A DNA stretch of 10,670 nucleotides. Source: Baffinella frigidus. Taxonomy: Eukaryota > Cryptophyceae > Cryptomonadales > Baffinellaceae. The position numbers were made by a program, and so were the translations under genes. The notes under the pieces were generated by a model. The model was not told the DNA's origin. It saw only the letters and a list, made by a program, of their open reading frames with translations, and ran no database searches. Location: NCBI GenBank assembly GCA_026770585.1, contig MU646359.1, positions 168,109 through 178,778 on the forward strand, given 5' to 3'. Positions 7,301 through 10,670 of the stretch are shown in pieces. How positions within the stretch are numbered: the first letter of the stretch is position 1; every line of letters starts with the position of its first letter.

Positions 7301-8347
7301 CCTTCTTTTTCACGTTTGTCGAAATTCTTCCTCAATTTCACCTCAATGGCGCACTTCGCATGCCTCAGGGGTCCTGCCGCGCCCGACATTTGTCCTCGGA
7401 ATCCACCTGTATGGCTTGCCATCCAATTATGACCCTCCTTAAACTTCCTTTTGGCCCGTCTGGCAAGACCCCCGCGGGAGCGCCGCCGGAGGCAATTACT
7501 TTTTTGGCCAAAATTGGCTACTTTCCTCAGGCCTGCCCGCGTTTCATAGGGCCCTAGGCATAGGCCTACTGAAGGGTCCTAGGGGGTGGTCTTTTCTTAT
7601 GCGCGAGGCACCCATGTACGCCCTGTACCCTCCCCCCCCCCGCACAGCCTCCCACGACGTTTGACTAATCCCAGCTTCACCACCAAGTTGACGGGTTGCA
7701 CCCTTCACCAAGTATGTCAACTTGAGAATGGTTTCCCAGGTACCAACCCTCCCCGGATAAGTCATCGCCTCGGTACGAACAAACCCTGCTCGAATCAGTC
7801 AACCGCCTCCCTGTCAGGACCTACAGGGGTACCTCGCTCATAAGAAACCGCCGCCCCCCCCAGAGCCACCATAGGGCCCTAGGCATAGCCCTACTGTAGG
7901 GTCCTAGGGGGGGGCGCTTTCTTATGAGAGAGGCACCCCTGTAGTCCACACCGAGCCCGCCTCGGGCCGTTAGGTCGACTGTACTTGGGGTAAGCTCCTC
8001 GCCCCCCCGCGCCCCGCGCAGTGTCAAGTGGATAACAAAACCTAAACCTAAACCTAAACCTAAACCTAAACCTAAACCTAAACCTAAACCTAAACCTAAA
8101 CCTAAACTGAAACCTACACCTAAACCTACACCTAAACCTAGCTCTAACACCAACCCTAACCCTAACCCTAAACCTAACCCTAACCCTAACCCTAACCCCA
8201 ACCCTAACCCTGAACCCTAAACCCTAAACGCAGTGTCCAGTGGACTCACGCTTCTCAATCAACGGCGACGGCCTCTTCTTCGAGCCCCTCGAGGCCCCCC
8301 CCGCCCCACCCCTCCGCCGCGCTGGGACCATGCGGCCACCGCGGTGA
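1264..8347 (+). CDS. MsrB (methionine-R-sulfoxide reductase B / SelR) domain protein, 8 exons, probable catalytic Cys to Ser change
   Basis: Exons: 1264-1326, 1674-1742, 2418-2516, 3683-3722, 4459-4504, 5835-5888, 6357-6402, 8234-8347 (stop TGA 8345-8347). The join gives about 176 residues; intron phases are 0,0,0,1,2,2,0 and every junction keeps frame. Family landmarks occur in order: DDEW...LTPRQ (about 33-44), ETPFS, GVYRCAAC (Cys72, Cys75), FKFDAGTGWPSF (84-95), EVLCACC (Cys120, Cys123), HLGYVWADG (126-134), RFSIN (145-149). The two CxxC pairs match the structural zinc site of MsrB. Known MsrB enzymes reduce methionine-R-sulfoxide with a Cys or Sec in the RYCIN motif; here that residue is Ser147 (codon TCA). 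The second His of HLGH is Tyr129, and the frequent resolving Cys before GWPSF is Thr. Activity is therefore doubtful. Third codon positions are mostly G/C. The first exon and the last residues are the least certain. ATG 1258, in frame, is an alternative start. Confidence 0.8.
1472..1668. mobile_element. Terminal-inverted-repeat element (MITE-like), 193 bp plus TA on each side
   Basis: The arms 1474-1549 and 1592-1666 are about 75 bp and mostly complementary (GAGCGGTTTTC, CATCTGTCGGCCAC, GAACAAGGGCTCCAAT). TA flanks each end, as expected for a Tc1/mariner-type target duplication. It has no coding capacity. It lies in intron 1 of the msrB-like gene, 5 nt before the acceptor. Confidence 0.85.
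1674..1742 (+). other. msrB-like gene exon 2 (LTPRQ exon)
   Basis: Acceptor CTACTCAG and donor CAG|GTCTCA bound 23 codons, phase 0 at both ends. The residues LDDEWSKILTPRQ match the typical start of the MsrB domain (an EW...LTPEQ-type motif). The acceptor lies 5 nt after the end of a terminal-inverted-repeat element. Confidence 0.75.
1743..2417 (+). other. Intron 2 of the msrB-like gene
   Basis: It runs from GTCTCA to CATACAG. It holds an AATTCCC/GGGAATT foldback near 1805-1822, a short G-rich telomere-like run (about 2035-2056), and a 24-bp tandem repeat (2211-2271). CGAAGCCCACTGTGTG near 2007 recurs near 6237. No gene is seen in it. Confidence 0.6.
2207..2275. repeat. 24-bp tandem repeat, 3 copies
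   Basis: GCGTTTGTTCGTG begins at 2211 and 2235, and GCGTTTGTGCGTG at 2259, giving a 24-bp period in a GC-rich context. Confidence 0.8.
2418..2516 (+). other. msrB-like gene exon 3 (first CxxC exon)
   Basis: Acceptor CATACAG and donor GAACAG|GTGCGC bound 33 codons, phase 0 at both ends. Residues include FLALRMREEETPFS and DGVYRCAACEQ, equivalent to the MsrB segment VLR..GTE.PF...GVYRCAxC. The two cysteines are the first half of the zinc site. Confidence 0.82.
2530..2703. repeat. Inverted repeat, 32-bp arms
   Basis: 2530-2561 (CCACACGAGGCTACC...GAACAGAATAAA) is complementary to 2672-2703 with about two mismatches. Spacing is 110 bp. It sits 14 bp after the donor of exon 3. The inner region has GAAAATTACTACACA, a word shared with the element at 2931-3061. 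Confidence 0.8.
2786..2835. repeat. Fragment of the GTAGGACC...GGGTCCT foldback family
   Basis: GTAGGACCACC, CTACGGTAGGCCCACCGTAG and GGGTCCTC match the centre of the elements at 7821-7944 and 8903-9014. The local hairpin CTACGGT/ACCGTAG is intact. Confidence 0.6.
2931..3061. mobile_element. Foldback element, 131 bp, ~55-bp terminal inverted repeats
   Basis: Left arm 2931-2985 and right arm 3007-3061 share TCATCC(G/A)GGAACAAG, TATTTTTCTT and AAATTACTACACA. The middle is only about 21 bp. No clear target duplication is visible. It lies in intron 3. Confidence 0.83.
3119..3333 (+). mobile_element. SINE-like repeat with GAA tail, copy 1
   Basis: The body 3119-3204 (GGGCCCGTTTTCTAAGGC, TGTATCACTCAACTCAAGGC, GTCGAGAGTAATAAA) is followed by an interrupted (GAA)n tail to 3333. 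A diverged copy occurs in opposite orientation at 6409-6516, also ending in GAA repeats. No clear tRNA-type promoter boxes were found, so the SINE assignment is tentative. Confidence 0.65.
3205..3333. repeat. (GAA)n microsatellite
   Basis: About 129 bp of AAG/GAA trinucleotide with some AAA interruptions. Apparent poly-Lys, poly-Glu and poly-Phe open frames across it are artefacts. Confidence 0.95.
3381..3498. repeat. AAGTTGAC/GTCAACTT repeat, copy A
   Basis: Outer 10-bp inverted ends CCTAGCTCTG (3381-3390) and CAGAGCTAGG (3489-3498) enclose an inner pair AAGTTGAC (3422-3429) and GTCAACTT (3454-3461). Related copies lie at 4638-4712 and 7685-7735. GCGTGAGGCAGAGCTAGG recurs at 3628-3645. Confidence 0.7.
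3595..3629. repeat. 18-bp tandem duplication
   Basis: TAGGCCTACGGCATTGC occurs at 3595-3611 and 3613-3629. Confidence 0.85.
3683..3722 (+). other. msrB-like gene exon 4 (KFDAGT exon)
   Basis: Acceptor GTGTGCAG is followed by 40 nt encoding ATFHSAFKFDAGT plus the first base of a Gly codon. The donor is GC (CACAG|GCGAGC), not GT. Length and phase place GWPSF exactly after it. MsrB proteins have PLFxSxxKFDSGT/C at this point. Confidence 0.8.
3736..3840. repeat. Telomere-like array, CCCTACA variant
   Basis: A 7-bp period of CCCTACA, with flanking CCCTGAA/CCCTAAA units, starts 13 bp after the GC donor of exon 4. It is C-rich on the sense strand. Confidence 0.92.
3849..3922. repeat. Telomere-like array, CCCTAGA variant
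   Basis: A 7-bp period of CCCTAGA, with a few CCCTGGA units at the end, lies directly after the CCCTACA array. It has its own uniform variant. Confidence 0.92.
4149..4190. repeat. 15-bp perfect hairpin
   Basis: TTGGTCACGTTACTC (4149-4163) pairs with 4176-4190 around a 12-nt loop containing CCGGATAGCC. GGTCACGTAC...CCCGGATATCC at 6601-6623 looks like a relative. Confidence 0.88.
4310..4451. repeat. Three copies of GTCAACTTTCGTGG
   Basis: Copies at 4310-4323, 4419-4432 and (with one insertion) 4437-4451; the last ends 7 nt before the exon 5 acceptor. An 8-bp hairpin CCGTTACT/AGTAACGG sits between them at 4372-4390. Confidence 0.75.
4459..4504 (+). other. msrB-like gene exon 5 (GWPSF exon)
   Basis: Acceptor TTCGCAG and donor GTCAG|GTGAGC bound 46 nt. 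With the split Gly codon it reads GWPSFFNALADGIIV, the MsrB signature. Phase is 1 in, 2 out. Confidence 0.85.
4547..4607. repeat. (CCCT)n microsatellite
   Basis: A run of CCCT tetranucleotides with one CTT interruption, shortly after the donor of exon 5. Confidence 0.93.
4638..4712. repeat. AAGTTGAC/GTCAACTT repeat, copy B
   Basis: AAGTTGAC (4638-4645) and GTCAACTT (4670-4677), followed by CAGCCAACCCGTCTGAGGCA, match copy A closely over about 75 bp. Confidence 0.7.
4713..5191. other. Intron 5 interior, no gene seen
   Basis: No exon-like or repeat structure stands out except short TTTAGGTC repeats around 4988-5050. The sequence lies between the exon 5 donor and the foldback element at 5192. 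Confidence 0.5.
5192..5374. mobile_element. Foldback (MITE-like) element, 183 bp, 61-bp terminal inverted repeats
   Basis: Arms 5192-5252 and 5314-5374 begin GAGCTATTCCGG and share GGACTTGTCGCGTTTT and the ACTTCA inner end. The ends (GAGC) and size resemble the element at 1474-1666, but the internal sequence differs. TA precedes the left end only. Confidence 0.85.
5393..5436. repeat. Dispersed repeat, relative at 7759-7808
   Basis: GAGTCATCGCC...CACGAAACCTGCCCGGATTCGTCAGTC resembles AAGTCATCGCC...ACGAACAAACCCTGCTCGAATCAGTC at 7759-7808. Confidence 0.55.
5478..5834. repeat. Degenerate telomere-like array abutting a splice acceptor
   Basis: CCCTAAA units (about 5500-5562) pass into CAAACCA, CAAACAC and CAAACCC variants. 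The array ends in CGAAACACGAAACGCAG, whose AG is the exon 6 acceptor. It is C-rich on the sense strand and about 350 bp long. Confidence 0.9.
5835..5888 (+). other. msrB-like gene exon 6 (second CxxC exon)
   Basis: Acceptor AAACGCAG and donor CTGCAG|GTCCGC bound 54 nt, phase 2 in and out. Residues TEDSGIKVRREVLCACC match the MsrB segment ending in EVxCxxC. The acceptor abuts a 350-bp telomere-like array, and the next intron starts with a GA-rich tract. Confidence 0.83.
5897..6112. repeat. GA-rich satellite-like tract
   Basis: GAGAGA repeats include a longer duplicated unit: AAAGAGCGAGATAGAGAGAG occurs near 6019 and 6090, about 70 bp apart. It starts 8 bp after the exon 6 donor. Confidence 0.9.
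6357..6402 (+). other. msrB-like gene exon 7 (HLG exon)
   Basis: Acceptor CCCGGACAG follows a pyrimidine-rich stretch; the donor is GACGAG|GTGCCC. Residues (R)SHLGYVWADGFLFDE correspond to GxHLGHVFxDG of MsrB, with H to Y and F to W changes. Phase is 2 in, 0 out. Confidence 0.82.
6409..6516 (-). mobile_element. SINE-like repeat with GAA tail, copy 2 (minus orientation)
   Basis: On the minus strand, GGGCCCGTTTCTTAAGGC, TGTATCACTCAACTCAAGGC and a GAGTAAGAAAGAAGAAG end match 3119-3333 with scattered differences. The tail begins 6 bp after the exon 7 donor and gives that intron a TTC-rich start. Confidence 0.65.
6612..6627. repeat. 16-bp perfect palindrome
   Basis: CCCCGGATATCCGGGG. A degenerate relative, CCCCCGGATATGCGGGGG, lies at about 8438-8456. 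Confidence 0.8.
6714..6766. repeat. Foldback family, left half only
   Basis: CTACAGGGGTACCTCGCTCC, AAAGAAAGCG, a C-run and GTAGGACCATA match the left arm of 7821-7944. Just before it, GAGGCACCCCTG (6697-6708) is the inverted end of another copy. Confidence 0.65.
6767..7544. other. Intron 7 interior, no gene seen
   Basis: Only short palindromes are visible: ACGCAAC/GTTGCGT near 6821-6849, GCGCGAAATCGCGC near 6987 and GCCAAAATTGGC near 7507. No exon-like segment with family support was found. Confidence 0.5.
7545..7618. repeat. Foldback family, right half only
   Basis: ATAGGGCCCTAGGCATAG, CCTACTGAAGGGTCCTAGGG and CTTATGCGCGAGGCACCC match the centre and right arm of 7821-7944. Confidence 0.65.
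7685..7735. repeat. AAGTTGAC/GTCAACTT repeat, copy C
   Basis: AAGTTGAC (7685-7692) and GTCAACTT (7716-7723), followed by GAGAATGG, resemble copy A. It is shorter than the other copies. Confidence 0.6.
7821..7944. mobile_element. Foldback element, complete copy, 124 bp
   Basis: The whole element is one long inverted repeat: CTACAGGGGTACCTCGCTCA at the left pairs with TGAGAGAGGCACCCCTGTAG at the right. Inner C-run/G-run arms and a centre GCCCTAGGCATAGCCCTAC complete it. It has no coding capacity. Confidence 0.82.
8017..8244. repeat. Telomere-like array flanked by a 16-bp direct repeat
   Basis: CGCAGTGTCAAGTGGA (8017-8032) and CGCAGTGTCCAGTGGA (8229-8244) flank an array of CCTAAA 6-mers (8041 onward), then CCCTAA and CCCTAAA words. 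Both flanking copies contain a splice acceptor CGCAG followed by the codons TGT-CxA-GTG. Only the downstream copy continues into the RFSIN exon. Confidence 0.85.
8234..8347 (+). other. msrB-like gene last exon (RFSIN exon)
   Basis: The exon starts after acceptor CTAAACGCAG at the edge of a telomere-like array. It reads CPVDSRFSINGDGLFFEPL, then a Pro/Arg-rich tail to TGA. The core aligns with RYCINSxSLxF at the MsrB C-terminus, with Ser for the catalytic Cys. The last ten codons and the stop lie inside a repeated 31-bp sequence (8318-8348, again at 8587-8617). That repeat also contains a donor-like G|GTGAGT at 8344, so further splicing is possible. Confidence 0.78.
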
Positions 8348-8348
8348 G
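8318..8348. repeat. 31-bp repeat at the msrB-like stop codon
   Basis: CGCGCTGGGACCATGCGGCC and the following CACCGCGGTGAG are identical at 8587-8617; a diverged copy is near 8827-8856. It supplies the C-terminal codons and TGA of the msrB-like gene. Confidence 0.85.
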
Positions 8349-8621
8349 TGTCAGGACCTAGCTGAGAATGGGCCCGCCTCGGGACGGGCCCGCCTCGGGC
8401 CGTTAGATCGCCACTTAGCAGCGTTCGAGTTCTTTCCCCCCCGGATATGCGGGGGAAATGCGGTTAGAATCCAATGCAAATGGATAAGATTCGAGTACAA
8501 ATAGTTTAGATGGACTGTATCTGTGAAGCCCCAGGTGGCTGCGCTAAGTGGCTATGTCCGGGGTAAACCCCATGTAATAGCCCCGGCGCGCTGGGACCAT
8601 GCGGCCACCGCGGTGAGGCAG
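8348..8621. repeat. Dispersed unit GCCCGCCTCGGGCCGTTA to the 31-bp repeat
   Basis: It starts with a tandem GGGCCCGCCTCGGGAC/GGGCCCGCCTCGGGCC (8370-8401) and ends in GGGGTAAACCCC...TAGCCCCG and the 31-bp repeat. Related starts occur at 7955-7972 and 8768-8785. No gene is seen. Confidence 0.6.
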
Positions 8622-8729
8622 CTACAGGGGTTGCTTGAAATTAGGGACACGCACCGCCCCCAGGGTGGTCCTATGCTCCTAGGAACAGCCCTACCGTAGG
8701 AGCTCCTAGGAACAGCCCTACCGTAGGAC
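8622..8729. repeat. Degenerate foldback copy with 27-bp tandem duplication
   Basis: It begins CTACAGGGG. GCTCCTAGGAACAGCCCTAC plus CGTAGGA occurs twice without change at 8675-8701 and 8702-8728. CCTACCGTAGG relates it to the family centre. Confidence 0.75.
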
Positions 8730-8767
8730 TGCGGCGAGTGCGAGGACCTACGCCTCCTCTAGGACGA

Positions 8768-8902
8768 GCCCGCCTCGGGCCGTTATAGATCCACTGTATT
8801 CGGGGCAACCCCCATTTGATAGCCCCGCCCCGCTGCTACTATGAGGCCGCCGCGGCAATGCAGCTTCATGGGGTACTTCGATCGTAAGAACGGGTGAGGC
8901 AG
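8768..8902. repeat. Second copy of the GCCCGCCTCGGGCCGTTA unit
   Basis: GCCCGCCTCGGGCCGTTA, GATCCACTGTATTCGGGGCA, TGATAGCCCCG and ATGAGGCCGCCGCGGCA parallel 8386-8617 in order but in a shorter form. Confidence 0.6.
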
Positions 8903-9014
8903 CTACAAGGGTACTTCGCTCTTAAGGAGCCGCATCCCCCCCTAGGACCACCGTAGGGCCACAGATAGGCCTACTGTAGGGTCCTAGGGGGGGGGTGCCT
9001 CCTTATGAGCGAGG
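8903..9014. mobile_element. Foldback element, second near-complete copy
   Basis: CTACAAGGGTACTTCGCTCT, a C-run, CTAGGACCACCGTAGGGCC, then GGCCTACTGTAGGGTCCTAG, a G-run and CTTATGAGCGAGG form a long inverted repeat like 7821-7944. Confidence 0.78.
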
Positions 9015-9322
9015 AGGGACGGGGGGGGCGGGGGGGGGGGGCAGCAGTCCGGTCTGGAGTTGTAGCAAACGATTTGAATTCGAGCCCCTACACGGGCACC
9101 AACTTAGATTGTAAACATGTATTCAACATCCGAAATCTCAAGAGGATCCATCAAAACCTCAAGAGGGTTCAATACCCAAGTCCTTACAGGGGGTACCAAC
9201 TTATAACCCTTAAGTGGCCATGCCGCCAAAATTGAGGGGCAAGAGGTCCTAGGCAGGTCCTAGGGCCCTACCGTAGGGCGTATGAGCCTACTGGTCACTT
9301 AAGGGATATTACATGTATTCAC
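9015..9322. repeat. Convergent intergenic region with small repeats
   Basis: Poly-G blocks (9019-9041) are followed by CTCAAGAGG tandem words (9137-9170). A fragment of the foldback family (AGGTCCTAGGC tandem, GCCCTACCGTAGGGC at 9265-9279) lies downstream. AGGGTTCAATA occurs at 9164 and about 9328. No gene is evident. Confidence 0.55.
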
Positions 9323-10101
9323 TTAAAAGGGTTCAATATTCAAGTCGCGCAGCAGATGCCGCATCTGCGCCGCCTCCTCGACATACAGCGTGTAGAACAG
9401 GTCCTGCCCGAAGGCGTGTTCGTTGCGGGGAACGCCGTCTGCGCCCAACGCCTTCACCTGGTGATAGGATTTAGGGTTTATTGTTCAGCATGTATTCTTT
9501 AGTCTGTAGGGTTTAGGCTTTAGGGTTGAGGGTTTGGGGTTTAGGTTTTAGGGTTTAGGGTTTGGGGTTTGGGGTTCAGGGTGTAGGTTTCAGGGTAGGG
9601 TTTAGGGTTTAGGATAGGGTTTAGGGTTTGGGCTTCAGGGTAGGGTTTAGGTTTTGGGCTTCAGGGTTTAGGGTGTAGGGTGTAGGGTGTAGGGTGTAGG
9701 GTGTAGGGTGTAGGGTGTAGGGTGTAGGGTGTAGGGTTGACCGTCCCCCCCGCGATGGATTGGAAGTCGTCGGAGAAGGTCATAGTGTACTGAGAGGGGG
9801 GGGGGGCAATGTTTATTGCGTGTATGGATTGCGTAAGGCCGAGGGGGGGTGAAGGAACGCATCGTTGCTTGATTAGCGTAAATTTCGCTGTAGTAAATTT
9901 CATGTGAGTTGACTAAAAGAGTTTGAAAGTTTGGAAGTTTTTCGACCCCAGAAAAGTGTCAACTCATGAGAGACCAGCTCTACCTGGCGGGATGAGATCA
10001 CTGAGGGCAGAGAGGTCACAGATGAGAGGTCACAAAAAGATCACAGAAAGGTGCACCGAGACGGGCTCGTCGTAAGGCTCACAGACTCCTGGATCACTCA
10101 T
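9323..10101 (-). CDS. Unrecognised protein, at least 4 short exons on the minus strand (partial model)
   Basis: Proposed exons in minus-strand order: 10101-10083 (ATG start or internal), 10000-9984 (17-nt micro-exon), 9789-9742, and 9457 to about 9341 (open to TAA at 9325-9323). Acceptors read CCTATAG, TGCCCTCAG, CCCCCTCTCAG and ATCACCAG; donors are GTGAGC, GTAGAG, GTCAAC. The join is in frame and reads SDPGVLISSRQ, YTMTFSDDFQSIAGG, then ADGVPRNEHAFGQDLFYTLY and EEAAQMRHLLRDL, with strong G/C-ending codons in the last two exons. I do not recognise the family. The last residues NIEPF before the stop lie in a dispersed repeat (compare 9156-9180), so the true 3' boundary is uncertain. The gene converges with the msrB-like gene. 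The two first exons are the weakest. Confidence 0.5.
9341..9457 (-). other. Minus-strand gene, best-supported exon
   Basis: It begins after ATCACCAG at the end of a telomere-like intron, with GTGAAGGCG. It encodes about 39 residues, including VPRNEHAFGQDLFYTLYVEE, with nearly all third positions G or C. It contrasts sharply with the repeat sequence on both sides. No GT donor is visible at its 3' edge. Confidence 0.6.
9458..9741 (-). repeat. Intron made of telomere-like repeats (minus-strand gene)
   Basis: On the minus strand the intron opens GTCAACCCTACACCC, continues as CCCTACA units (9738-9668), then CCCTAAA/CCCCAAA/CCCTGAA variants, and ends CCCTAAATCCTATCACCAG. Only about 30 bp (around 9479-9508) is not repeat. 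It is C-rich on the sense strand of its gene. Confidence 0.82.
9742..9789 (-). other. Minus-strand gene, internal exon
   Basis: It is preceded by a strong pyrimidine tract and CTCAG and followed by ACG|GTCAAC. It encodes YTMTFSDDFQSIAGGT in phase 0, joining in frame to the exon at 9457. Confidence 0.55.
9905..9966. repeat. TGAGTTGAC/GTCAACTCA foldback
   Basis: 9-bp arms 9905-9913 and 9958-9966; the core GTTGAC/GTCAAC recalls the AAGTTGAC family. Internal GTTTGAAAGTTTGGAAGTTT is a short tandem. It lies in the minus-strand gene's intron. Confidence 0.55.
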
Positions 10102-10553
10102 CTATAGGCGAGAGCGTAACAAAGAAGAAGGAGAGGTGAGACCTTCCAGCGCGCGTCCCCTCCAAAGAGTAAGTCCCGCAGAAACCCACACACCGACCCC
10201 CGAAACCCTGGGGATACTACCCCACGTAGGACCATCCACTCACCCTGACAGCCTCGTGAGGGGGAGTCTGGGGATATTACCCCATAGGATGACCAGAGCC
10301 GACCCCCGTCAACCAGAACCCAGGACCCTAGGGCTGCGTGCACGTTGGGGGGTGAATGACGAAGAGTTGACGCGAGGGCGGTGACAGATGGTCACAGAGA
10401 GATGACGGAGAGGTGGGGCAGCGCGTAGAGATCACATGGAGGTGAGAGGACACAGCGCGACCACAGGGAGGTGAGAGGTGTGACAGAGAGATGACAAAGA
10501 GGGCTGAGACTTCCCAGCGATGACAGAGAGGTGTAGAGTGACAATGAAGAATC
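10004..10553. repeat. Degenerate GAGGTCACAGA-type repeats and a ~60-bp duplication
   Basis: GAGGTCACAGA-like words recur from 10012 to 10050 and 10380 to 10540. TGGGGATACTACCCCA (10209-10224) and TGGGGATATTACCCCA (10269-10284) are 60 bp apart. The first exon of the minus-strand gene may lie within it. No other gene could be supported. Confidence 0.5.
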
Positions 10554-10563
10554 AGCAGAAGAA

Positions 10564-10598
<35 letters not shown>

Positions 10599-10670
10599 AG
10601 AAGAAGAAGAAGAAGAAGAAGAAGAAGAAGAAGAAGAAGAAGAAGAAGAAGAAGAAGAAGAAGAAGAAGA
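10554..10670. repeat. (GAA)n microsatellite, cut by the window end
   Basis: About 115 bp of AAG/GAA repeat with a single GAGGAA interruption continues to the last base. It may be the tail of another SINE-like copy, but no body is recognisable before it. Confidence 0.93.

Noticed and set aside
7821-8201. Minus-strand frame with Gly-Leu repeats
   Set aside because: It translates the CCTAAA/CCCTAA array and a foldback element and has no independent support.
8249-8257. Selenocysteine at the catalytic position
   Set aside because: The codon is TCA (Ser), not TGA; a sequencing error cannot be excluded but is not shown.
10133-10343. Additional upstream exon of the minus-strand gene (around 10269-10246, TATCCCCAG to GGGTGAGT)
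   Set aside because: Splice-like sites exist, but the same TATCCCCAG context recurs 60 bp away in a duplication and the reading phase could not be fixed.
1-10670. CRISPR array or prokaryotic operon
   Set aside because: Repeats are tandem telomere or microsatellite types without spacers, and the genes have introns.

Overview
This is a piece of eukaryotic nuclear genome, most likely from a unicellular alga. Evidence: multi-exon genes with GT-AG introns and one GC-AG intron, short G/C-ending exons inside long repeat-filled introns, many small foldback elements, long simple repeats, and several arrays of plant/algal-type telomere words (CCCTAAA and variants). A dinoflagellate is my first guess because of the GC donor, the CCCTAAA repeats and the introner-like elements, but a haptophyte or another alga is not excluded. 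No spliced-leader sequence, rRNA or tRNA gene was recognised. No long open frame in the window is a gene; the genes appear only when short exons are chained by splice sites and reading phase.

Layout. 1-1260: foldback DNA, two copies of a 69-bp hairpin repeat, and three decayed copies of a short exon-like module (about 791, 951 and 1130). 1264-8347, plus strand: an eight-exon gene for a methionine-R-sulfoxide reductase B (MsrB/SelR) domain protein of about 176 residues. Splice phases join cleanly, and family motifs occur in the right order: LTPRQ, CAAC, GWPSF, CACC, HLG, R-F-S-I-N. The usual catalytic Cys of the RYCIN motif reads Ser, so the protein may be inactive or altered. Its introns hold foldback elements, a GAA-tailed SINE-like repeat in two orientations, simple repeats, and telomere-like arrays next to splice sites. 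8348-9320: repeat units and foldback elements between two convergent genes. About 10101-9323, minus strand: four short exons of a second gene, product not recognised. One of its introns (9741-9458) is almost entirely telomere-like repeat. 10005-10670: degenerate purine-rich repeats ending in a GAA tract that runs off the window.

The main unusual point is the link between telomere-like arrays and splice sites. Arrays sit at intron edges in both genes, are C-rich on the sense strand each time, and use a different local variant each time. One array (8033-8228) is flanked by a 16-bp direct repeat that includes the splice acceptor. A terminal-inverted-repeat element (1472-1668) ends 5 nt before another acceptor. 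Together these suggest that mobile or repair-derived DNA has built or enlarged introns here.
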